32,202 nucleotides of DNA from NCBI GenBank assembly GCA_019236695.1, contig JAFAIN010000248.1:1-32202 (forward strand), read 5' to 3'. This DNA is from Acidobacteriota bacterium (GTDB lineage Bacteria > Acidobacteriota > Terriglobia > Terriglobales > Acidobacteriaceae). Shown piece by piece: positions 1 to 7,520 of this stretch (position 1 is its first letter; every line of letters begins with the position of its first letter). A model generated the notes under the pieces. It saw nothing but the letters and a program-made list of their open reading frames with translations. It made no database searches and was not told the DNA's origin. Made by a program: the position numbers and the translations under genes.

Positions 1-877
1 CTCCAATCTCGCGCTCGAGAGTGCCGCCCAGAAATCCGGAAGATGCCAGGATCAGCATCCGGCGCCCGGGAAGAGTGTTCAGAGAGCCGATTGTTACGGA
101 AATCTCGAAAAAGGTGTTCTGCACTTCGATCCGCTCCCGGTTCCACAGCGCGCCGGCGGCTGCTTCTGCCTGCGATTGCAGAACGTAATCCGACGGCCGC
201 TCACACGAACCGTGGGGCGGCGGGCATTCGCAGTCGAAAACTCGTTCCTTGGCAACCTCGAGGACGGAGGGATCTGAGTTGTTTACGATGGCGTAGGCTT
301 CATACAAATCGAGGCGCGGACAGCCGCCCGAGCCGGCAGTGAGGGCAGGTTGTGGGCGCAGCGATTCGATCTCCGCCAGCAGCTTTGCCTTGTCGTTGGT
401 GAATGTTACTTCACCGTTATGCGAGGCTTTGAAGATTCCAACCCGGTCTCGCGAATCCAGATTCTCGCGCACGAAATGCTTCGCGGCCTTCTGCACGTTC
501 TCAAAATCGCCGGCCGGCGAATGCCGATCGTCGAAAAAGATGGCGATGAATCGCCGCTCGATAGTTGGCGTTGTTGCCGCCATGCCGTTTCGTGCGGGCA
601 CGGGCTCCTGGCTTGCCGTCGCTGGCTGTTGGCGAAAGCTGCGAATCTTCTGGGGTTTCCCATTGTCAAGGATTTGAAAGTTCTCGCGCTGCAGCCCGGA
701 AATTGCGTTCCCGTGCTGATCGACTACTCGAACGACGGCCTCCACTTCGTTGGCCTCCGAGCGGAACACGGGAGGCTCGCTGCTTTGCTCAGGGACATTC
801 TGATGTGGGCTGCCACCGCCTGAGGCGTAAGCGGCAGCACACGCGGCAATTGCCAGCCGGGCCATCATCCTTGTCAT
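1..877 (-). CDS. Exported VWFA-related (acidobacterial-type) protein, 3' end truncated by window edge
   Basis: Read on minus strand from ATG at 877: MTRMMARLAIAACAAAYASGGGSPHQNVPEQSSEPPVFRSEANEVEAVVRVVDQHGNAISGLQRENFQILDNGKPQKIRSFRQQP...RRFIAIFFDDRHSPAGDFENVQKAAKHFVRENLDSRDRVGIFKASHNGEVTFTNDKAKLLAEIESLRP. Open to window edge, so missing from the ORF track. The 'V.V.D..G..V..L...NF.I.D.GK.Q.I..F' plus 'FDD' pattern is typical of this family. Confidence 0.8.
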   Translation of the reverse strand, partial: MTRMMARLAIAACAAAYASGGGSPHQNVPEQSSEPPVFRSEANEVEAVVRVVDQHGNAISGLQRENFQILDNGKPQKIRSFRQQPATASQEPVPARNGMAATTPTIERRFIAIFFDDRHSPAGDFENVQKAAKHFVRENLDSRDRVGIFKASHNGEVTFTNDKAKLLAEIESLRPQPALTAGSGGCPRLDLYEAYAIVNNSDPSVLEVAKERVFDCECPPPHGSCERPSDYVLQSQAEAAAGALWNRERIEVQNTFFEISVTIGSLNTLPGRRMLILASSGFLGGTLEREIG

Positions 878-936
878 AGGGGACTTCCCTCTGCAGTTTA
901 GTACCCGGGTCTGCCGAGCAACAATTCACAAACCAA

Positions 937-970
937 AACGAAAAAGCGCCGGAAAAGGCGCTTTTCGTTT
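937..970. terminator. Bidirectional hairpin terminator candidate
   Basis: aaaagcgcc-ggaaaa-ggcgctttt, 9-bp perfect stem flanked by A-rich/T-rich sequence, between two minus-strand genes. Confidence 0.7.
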
Positions 971-1043
971 ACCCACGTCAATTCACATCGGTTCGGCTGG
1001 CGGAGAGTCTCCGGTCAGTCCCGATGGGTTATGGGGCGATCGG

Positions 1044-2159
1044 TTAATCGCTGGCGTAGGATTCCATTGCGACTGGCGAGCCCGGCATGGCGCCGGATTC
1101 CGTTAACGGATGTTCTGCTGCGGAATCGAGCCTTGCCGGTGTTACTTCGGCGTCGCGCATCTTGTAGAGCAGGGCACGGTAACTGATACTCAGCGCCTTG
1201 GCAGCCTTGCGCCGGTTCCAGTTGTTGGCCTGCAGCACTCGCAGAATCACTTTGCGTTCCACATCGAGCGTGGCCTGCCGGGTAATGGCCTTGAGCGACA
1301 CCTTGCCGTCTTCCGGAATATCGAAATCGAAGGTGTTTTCGCGCCTGGTTTCAAGTTCGCTGGTGATCACGTCTTCGTTGCCCAGGATTACATAGCGCTT
1401 CATCAGGTTCGCGAGCTCGCGAATATTGCCGGGCCAGTGGTATCGATGAAGCACCTGCACCATGTCCGGCGAGAGCATGCGCGCTCGCCGCCCGTACGCC
1501 TGGTTGTAGCTGTCGATGAAGTAAGTAATCAATTGCGGAAGGTCGGCGCGGCGTTCGCGCAACGCGGGCAGGTGAAGATTCACAACATTGATGCGGTAGT
1601 AAAGGTCCTGCCGGAACGCGCCTTCGGCAATCTCCCGCTGCAGGTCACGGTTGGTGGCGCATACCACCCGTACTTCCACTTTCCGATCTTCCTGCGCGCC
1701 GATTTTGCAGAATTGTCCATCCTGCAGAAGCTGCAGCAGCTTGGCCTGCAGCCCCAGTTCCATTTCCCCAATCTCATCAAGGAACAACGTGCCCCGGTGC
1801 GCCATTTCGACGCGCCCGGGCTTGGAACCGACGGCTCCGGTGAATGCGCCCTTTTCGTACCCGAACAACTCCGATTCCATCAGCGTCCCGGGAATTGCCG
1901 GACAATTCACTTTGACGAATGGCCCCTGCGACCAGGGAGAACGCATGTGCACCAGGGCGGCAACCACTTCCTTGCCGGTACCGCTTTCACCCTCGACCAG
2001 AACCGACACGTTGGCGCTGGCAACTCGATCCAGGCGGTTGCGAATCTCGCGAAGCGCAGCCGTCTGCCCGAAGAACACTTCCTCAGGCGGCAGATTACCC
2101 GGAATTCCGGGGGCTAGACCCACGCTGGATGCCACAGAAGTTTCCTCCCAGTTCTCCAC
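1044..2159 (-). CDS. Sigma-54-dependent transcriptional activator (AAA+ plus Fis-type HTH, no receiver domain)
   Basis: Walker [16 protein letters not shown] loop (GYEKGAFTGAVGSKPG), Walker B TLFLDEIGEM, C-terminal NNWNRRKAAKALSISYRALLYKMRD Fis-type HTH. GTG start at 2159. N-terminus begins directly before the AAA+ domain. Confidence 0.92.
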   Translation of the reverse strand: MENWEETSVASSVGLAPGIPGNLPPEEVFFGQTAALREIRNRLDRVASANVSVLVEGESGTGKEVVAALVHMRSPWSQGPFVKVNCPAIPGTLMESELFGYEKGAFTGAVGSKPGRVEMAHRGTLFLDEIGEMELGLQAKLLQLLQDGQFCKIGAQEDRKVEVRVVCATNRDLQREIAEGAFRQDLYYRINVVNLHLPALRERRADLPQLITYFIDSYNQAYGRRARMLSPDMVQVLHRYHWPGNIRELANLMKRYVILGNEDVITSELETRRENTFDFDIPEDGKVSLKAITRQATLDVERKVILRVLQANNWNRRKAAKALSISYRALLYKMRDAEVTPARLDSAAEHPLTESGAMPGSPVAMESYASD

Positions 2160-2366
2160 GTCATCTCGTGGAGCATGGCCGCCTTCATTTCGCAGCGGCT
2201 CGGTTTTACGCTTCTTACGTGTGCTCTTTCTTGCACACCGGCGGCCAAAGCGAGGGAGCTTCGGAAATCGAAAGGAGCGCCTAGGTAAGTCACTGATTCT
2301 GCAGCATTAAGCAGCGCCCAATGCGCCGGCTCAAAATGCACTCCGCTGAAATCTTGCAATCCGGCT

Positions 2367-2382
2367 GTGAAAACGTTTTCAC
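2367..2382. promoter_or_regulatory. Perfect 16-bp palindrome GTGAAAACGTTTTCAC (LacI-type operator-like)
   Basis: Self-complementary sequence in the divergent intergenic region 2160-2751; matches the TGAAAnCGnTTTCA shape of LacI/GalR-family operators. Confidence 0.5.
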
Positions 2383-2751
2383 TTGTGGAACAGGTTTTCC
2401 CTTGCCTCGGCAAATAAGCTCTTGCGCTACATCAAATCGTTCGCCTCAAAGGTTAAAGGTAAGCAATATTTGGCCCTGTCGGGCAAATCGGTTCCACGGC
2501 TGTGGTTACGAAAGTGACAAACTGTTTCACAACCAGTGCAAATTCCTGCAGATTTCTCTTTGACTACTTGAGCATGCTGTGGCTTACTGAAAGCGACAAC
2601 CAGCTTCCCCTGGCGTTCGCGTCGGTACGCTGATGTAGCTCTCTCCTTCCCCCAGAGATTTTGAGCTGAGCGCACGAATTCGTTTGTGCAATTACGCCGT
2701 TCGCGGCACGGCCGACGTCCCCGGGAATGCTGCCCTTAGGAGAACCTCAAT

Positions 2752-3597
2752 TTGGCTTCGGCGCATACGGCAACGCTCGAAGGCGCAGGCACAAGCACGG
2801 ATGAGGCCCTGCAGGAGGAATTTCGCAAGCGCTTTGTCGCACTGGCCTCGGTAGCTCACGAGCTCAAGACCCCACTTGCCGTAATGGGCGGGTACACCGA
2901 ACTGCTGCTGAGCGGCGGGGTGGGGCCTCTGAACCCGCGGCAGCGGGGTGTGCTGCAGGAAATGATGGCAAGCAGCGAGCGGCTCCGTAAGTTCGTGGAA
3001 GACTTCCTTTCCTTCAGCGCAATGCAGACGGGCAAGCTCAAAATGAACATCGAGCTTGCCGACCTGAACGCTACGCTCGTTGAGGTTTGCAACCTGTGGA
3101 AATCGCAATTCGCGTCCAAGGGCGTCACTCTGAAGATTGTGCCGTCCATTGGCCTGCCGCCGCTGGCGTTCGATTCTCTTAAGGTGCAGCACGTGGTTTC
3201 GAACCTGCTGCAGAATGCACTGAAATTTACCCTTGAGGGAGGAACGGTGGAAGCCGGCCTGGAGCCGTTCTTCTGGGAGCGCCGCAGCACGCACGCGCCG
3301 CTTTCCGGCAAAGATCGCCGTAGCCGCGCGGGTCTGGCTCACAATTCGGTTCGCATCTGGGTGCGTGATACAGGGCCCGGCATAGCAGCCGAGTACCACC
3401 AGGAGATCTTCGAAGATTTCCGTATGTTGCCTTACGCCAAGAAGGTCACGGGAGCGGGCATCGGCCTGGGACTGGCCATTGCGCGCCGCCTGGTGCAGGC
3501 GCACGGCGGCAAGATCTGGATTGAATCGGAGCCGGGACACGGAAGCAAGTTCTGCTTTCTACTGCCGGTACAGCCGAACCTGGAAGGAGAGCGATGA
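2752..3597 (+). CDS. Soluble sensor histidine kinase (HisKA plus HATPase_c, no sensor or TM region)
   Basis: H-box [16 protein letters not shown]-box [13 protein letters not shown]1 [12 protein letters not shown]2 [23 protein letters not shown] start at 2752 with ttaggag SD upstream. Confidence 0.92.
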   Translation: MASAHTATLEGAGTSTDEALQEEFRKRFVALASVAHELKTPLAVMGGYTELLLSGGVGPLNPRQRGVLQEMMASSERLRKFVEDFLSFSAMQTGKLKMNIELADLNATLVEVCNLWKSQFASKGVTLKIVPSIGLPPLAFDSLKVQHVVSNLLQNALKFTLEGGTVEAGLEPFFWERRSTHAPLSGKDRRSRAGLAHNSVRIWVRDTGPGIAAEYHQEIFEDFRMLPYAKKVTGAGIGLGLAIARRLVQAHGGKIWIESEPGHGSKFCFLLPVQPNLEGER

Positions 3598-5009
3598 CGG
3601 GCCAGCCTCTCATTCTCGTAGTCGATGACGAGCCCAGCATGCTGCGCTACCTGCAGACTCTGCTGGAGACGGAGGACTACAAGGTCGAAACCGCCACTGA
3701 CGGGGCCGAAGCAGTCAAGCGCCTCGAGCAGAATCCCACGCCCGACCTGGTGCTGATGGATCTCCTGATGCCGCAAATGGACGGCCTGCAGGCTCTTACA
3801 CGCGCGCGCCAGCTTCGCCCGGGCATCAAGATCGTGATGTTGAGCTGCGTCAGTGACACCAAGAAGGTAGTCGAGGCAATCCGCCTCGGAGCGCAGGACT
3901 ATCTCACCAAGCCGTTCCATAAGTCCGATCTCGACACGGTGCTCAAACGCCTGCTTCCTGCAAAGCCTCCGGAAGAGAAGGAGAGCACAACGCACGCGGA
4001 GGTGGAGGAGCTCAGCGACGACTTGTTCTTCGTTGCCGCCAGCCCAGCCATGCGCAAGATCCGGAGCCAGGTGGGCCTGGTGGCGAATGTCGATATTCCC
4101 GTTTTGATTCTCGGAGAGAGCGGCACGGGCAAGGAAATCCTGGCCCGGCTGATTCACAAAATGTCGCCGCGCGCACACCGCACGTTTCTGAAGGTGAATT
4201 GCGCAGCATTGCCGGCCGACCTGCTCGAATCGGAATTGTTCGGTTATGAGCCGGGCGCATTCACCGGCGCCGACCGCTCCAAGCCGGGCAAGTTCGAGCT
4301 CTGCAACAAGGGAACAATTCTGCTCGACGAAATCGGGGAAATGCCTCCCACCCTGCAGGCAAAACTGCTGCACGTCCTGCAGGATGGCCAGTTTTCGCGA
4401 CTCGGCGGCCGCAGCACCATCAAGGTCGATGTACGGGTCCTGGCGGCCACCAACATCAATATTCAGGAAGCCATCCAAACCAAAAAGCTGCGCGAGGACC
4501 TCTATTACCGGCTGAATGCCTTCACCCTGCGCTTGCCGCCTTTGCGCGAGCGTAAGGAAGAAATCCCTATCCTTCTTAAGCACATGATGGCTCGCATGGC
4601 CGAGAGTTATGCCAACGCACCACTCCCGATTACTCCCGCACTAGCCGATGCCTGCCTGCGATATCCCTGGCCTGGCAACTTGCGCGAACTTGGCAATTTC
4701 GTGAAACGGTATCTGGTTCTGCGCGACGAAAACCTGCTCATCCACGAACTCGATTCCCAGGCACATGCCAGCCAGACCGGCGAACACGACCTGCCGGAGC
4801 ACAGCGGCGGGCTCAAGTCACTGGTTCGCAGCCTGAAAGATCAGGCGGAAGGCGAAGCCATTCGACGCGCTCTGGAACAGACCAATTGGAACCGCAAGAC
4901 CGCGGCGGCCATTCTGAATATCAGCTACAAGGCCCTGCTCTACAAAATTCGGCAGTATGGCCTGGAACCGCCGCCCCATCGCGCCCGTTTCCGCACTACA
5001 GCCGGCTAG
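3594..5009 (+). CDS. NtrC-family response regulator (receiver, sigma-54 AAA+, Fis HTH)
   Basis: [12 protein letters not shown]...[14 protein letters not shown]...LTKPFHK receiver; [56 protein letters not shown] overlap with the kinase gene. Confidence 0.95.
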   Translation: MTGQPLILVVDDEPSMLRYLQTLLETEDYKVETATDGAEAVKRLEQNPTPDLVLMDLLMPQMDGLQALTRARQLRPGIKIVMLSCVSDTKKVVEAIRLGAQDYLTKPFHKSDLDTVLKRLLPAKPPEEKESTTHAEVEELSDDLFFVAASPAMRKIRSQVGLVANVDIPVLILGESGTGKEILARLIHKMSPRAHRTFLKVNCAALPADLLESELFGYEPGAFTGADRSKPGKFELCNKGTILLDEIGEMPPTLQAKLLHVLQDGQFSRLGGRSTIKVDVRVLAATNINIQEAIQTKKLREDLYYRLNAFTLRLPPLRERKEEIPILLKHMMARMAESYANAPLPITPALADACLRYPWPGNLRELGNFVKRYLVLRDENLLIHELDSQAHASQTGEHDLPEHSGGLKSLVRSLKDQAEGEAIRRALEQTNWNRKTAAAILNISYKALLYKIRQYGLEPPPHRARFRTTAG

Positions 5010-5044
5010 CGGGCTGGCGAAGCTTCGCCCTTGCAACAGGAAGC

Positions 5045-5071
5045 AAAGGGCCGGTTTGGATCCGGCCCTTT
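5045..5071. terminator. Hairpin terminator between convergent genes
   Basis: aaagggccgg-tttggat-ccggcccttt, perfect 10-bp stem between the convergent response regulator and PilZ genes. Confidence 0.7.
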
Positions 5072-5097
5072 CAAGTTACGATTCCTGTTGCTCTCTC

Positions 5098-5460
5098 TTA
5101 GGACTCGAACTCGCTGGAATCCAGAAATCGGTAATGGTCAATCAGGGCAGCGACGCCAAACTTGCCCCGGGGATCTGCCTCGACGCGGATTACTCTTCCG
5201 CTGCAGCTCACTCGAATGCATTGGGTCATGGTGATTTCCGGAGGCAGGGTGAGAGTGAATTCGATGGAATTCTCGCTGGCAAAACCGTCGTGATCGGTCA
5301 GGATATACACCCCGCGGGCGCTGACATCGCGAGTTGTGGCTAACGTTTCGCGGCCGTTGAGCTTCACCTGCACAGGTAATTGCATGGCGAAACGGCGCAT
5401 GGACCGCAGGTCTTGCCGGTCTCCTTGTGAGTTCATCGGATTGGACCTCGCGAGCAGCAT
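5098..5460 (-). CDS. PilZ-domain protein (putative c-di-GMP effector)
   Basis: RRFAMQLPVQVKLNGRE...TTRDVSARGVYILTD: RxxxR-like region followed by the D/NxSxxG motif (DVSARG) and beta-barrel pattern. Start may be the internal Met (MNSQGD). Confidence 0.75.
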   Translation of the reverse strand: MLLARSNPMNSQGDRQDLRSMRRFAMQLPVQVKLNGRETLATTRDVSARGVYILTDHDGFASENSIEFTLTLPPEITMTQCIRVSCSGRVIRVEADPRGKFGVAALIDHYRFLDSSEFES

Positions 5461-5534
5461 CTACGCACGTACCCAGCTCTGTACTGTGCAGTTCATGTTC
5501 CATCAGGCAACAGGCCAAGACATCGCAGGTGCCC

Positions 5535-5568
5535 CCTCCTAACTACTGATTACGAAGCTCTTAGGAGG
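5535..5568 (+). promoter_or_regulatory. Putative SD-sequestering hairpin
   Basis: CCTCCTAA (5535-5542) is the exact reverse complement of TTAGGAGG (5561-5568), which contains a strong SD 7 nt before a TTG codon at 5576. Confidence 0.5.
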
Positions 5569-5796
5569 TACTCCATTGAGCGACAAACCGAGTCTTCCAC
5601 AGGCGATCCATAAGCTGCCTGCAAAAACCTGCACTCAAATGGCAAGCACGGCCACTCTTCTCCTGATTCCCTCTATTTCAGGCTGCAAAATACCAGTTGG
5701 AGTCGAGATTCTCGCATCGCGCAACGGCCTGCTTTGCATTTTCGCAAACAGCCGCTTAGCATCACGCTTCCGAATGCTGGAGGGGAAAAGCCAGTC

Positions 5797-7479
5797 ATGC
5801 TACTACGCACAATCGGTTGCGGAATTGTCTTTCTGCTTGGAGCCCTGCAGGTGAATGCGCAGAACTCCGGAATCCGGCTTTCTGCCGTCCCCGGCCGCTC
5901 GGTGGTGCGCGCGCAGAATGGAATGGTTGCCACGAGCCAGCCGCTCGCATCCGAGGTTGGCCTGGAAGTGCTCAAGCACGGCGGCAATGCTGTGGATGCG
6001 GCCATTGCGGTGGCTGCCATGCTGAATGTGACCGAACCGATGATGACGGGGGTGGGCGGCGACGCATTCATGATGGTGTATTGGGCCAGGAGTGGCGAAC
6101 TGAAAGGATTGAATGCCAGCGGTCGTGCGCCGCAAGCACTCACCCTTGAGCACTTCCGGCACCGCGGACTCAAGCAGATTCCGGTGCGCGGCATGGAGAG
6201 CATTTCTGTCCCTGGCGCTTTCGACGGATGGGTCACCCTGCTCAACCGCTACGGCACTATGAAGATAGCTGATCTGCTGCAGCCGGCGATCGAATATGCC
6301 GAGAACGGTTTCCCGGTGATGGAAAAAACCGCCGAGGACTGGCAGGCCGAAGTAGATGTTCTGAAGCGCGATCCGGCGTCGACAGCCACATATCTGCCGC
6401 AGGGACGCGCGCCGCGTTCCGGCGAAATATTTCGCAACCCGAAGTTCGCGAGCACCCTGCGCAAGCTGGCTGCCGGCGGCCGGGAGGCGCTTTACAACGG
6501 CGAAGTCGGCCGCGAGATGGTTGCCTATTTTGCACAGCATGGCGGGTACATTACGATGGATGACCTGGCAGCGCAGCATTCGGAATGGGTGGACCCCATC
6601 TCCACCGAATACCGCGGCTATAAGGTTTGCGAAATGCCGCCCAACGGCCAGGGCCTCACTGCTCTGCTTGCGCTGAACATCCTGGAAAATTTCGATCTGC
6701 GCTCGATGGCCGCAAAGCCCGACCTCTTTTATCCCATCGAGATCGAAGCGCTGAAACTTGCGTTTGCCGACCGTAACCGCTACATTGCCGATCCCAAGTT
6801 CGCTGACGTGCCGGTCCAACAGTTGCTCTCGAAAGAGTATGCAAAACAGAGAGCCGCGCTCATCCGTACGGATTCCGCCATTGCCGACCCACAGCCCGGA
6901 ATGATGATGCAGGGTTCAACCACATACTTCACAGTTGTGGATAAGGATCACAACGCAGTGTCGTTCATCAATAGCCTCTTCGAACACTTTGGCTCGGGCA
7001 TAACGGCCGGCGAAACCGGCATCATGATGCAGGATCGGGGATCCCAGTTCTCCCTTGATCCGAACTCGCCTAACGTTATCGCTCCGGGGAAGCGGCCATT
7101 CCATACCCTTATTCCGGCGATGGTCTTCAATGACAAAAAGCTGCTGCTCTCTTTTGGCGTAATGGGCGGTGCAATGCAGCCGCAGGGACACGTGGAAGTC
7201 CTGACGCGAATCATTGACCTGGGAATGGGCCTCCAGGAAGCCATCGACGCGCCGAGGTTTCGCTACGACGGCGGCAACCGGGTCGTCATGGAGGACCTCA
7301 TGGGCGCGGAAACGATTCAATCACTCATCCGGCTTGGTCACCGGCGAGTAGCCCCTGCCGGTGGAGGCAGCGTCCGCAGCGCCATGGGCGGCGCACAGTT
7401 AATCATGATCGACCCTGAAACCGGCACCCTGGCAGGCGCCAGCGACCCGCGAAAAGATGGTATGGCGCTGGGATGGTGA
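5797..7479 (+). CDS. ggt: Gamma-glutamyltransferase, exported
   Basis: NGMVATSQPLASEVGLEVLKHGGNAVDAAIAVAAMLNVTEPMMTGVGGDAFMMVYW; STTYFTVVDKDHNAVSFINSLFEHFGSGI; signal-peptide-like start MLLRTIGCGIVFLLGALQVNAQN at 5797. The track start at 5734 is judged too early. Confidence 0.92.
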   Translation: MLLRTIGCGIVFLLGALQVNAQNSGIRLSAVPGRSVVRAQNGMVATSQPLASEVGLEVLKHGGNAVDAAIAVAAMLNVTEPMMTGVGGDAFMMVYWARSGELKGLNASGRAPQALTLEHFRHRGLKQIPVRGMESISVPGAFDGWVTLLNRYGTMKIADLLQPAIEYAENGFPVMEKTAEDWQAEVDVLKRDPASTATYLPQGRAPRSGEIFRNPKFASTLRKLAAGGREALYNGEVGREMVAYFAQHGGYITMDDLAAQHSEWVDPISTEYRGYKVCEMPPNGQGLTALLALNILENFDLRSMAAKPDLFYPIEIEALKLAFADRNRYIADPKFADVPVQQLLSKEYAKQRAALIRTDSAIADPQPGMMMQGSTTYFTVVDKDHNAVSFINSLFEHFGSGITAGETGIMMQDRGSQFSLDPNSPNVIAPGKRPFHTLIPAMVFNDKKLLLSFGVMGGAMQPQGHVEVLTRIIDLGMGLQEAIDAPRFRYDGGNRVVMEDLMGAETIQSLIRLGHRRVAPAGGGSVRSAMGGAQLIMIDPETGTLAGASDPRKDGMALGW

Positions 7480-7520
7480 GGCTTTCCCCGAATTTGCGGT
7501 TCGATACAATTGCTGCTTCC

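Noticed and set aside
1110-2117. 335-aa plus-strand ORF opposite the bEBP
   Set aside because: Shadow ORF of a clearly coding minus strand in high-GC DNA; no recognisable domain.
2471-2486. TGGCCCTGTCGGGCAA as a sigma-54 promoter
   Set aside because: GG-to-GC spacing is 9, one short of the required 10; more likely a simple dyad.
3432-4583. 383-aa minus-strand ORF opposite the response regulator
   Set aside because: Antisense shadow ORF, His/Gln/Leu-rich composition, no domain.
5803-6819. 338-aa minus-strand ORF opposite ggt
   Set aside because: Antisense shadow of a strong GGT homolog.
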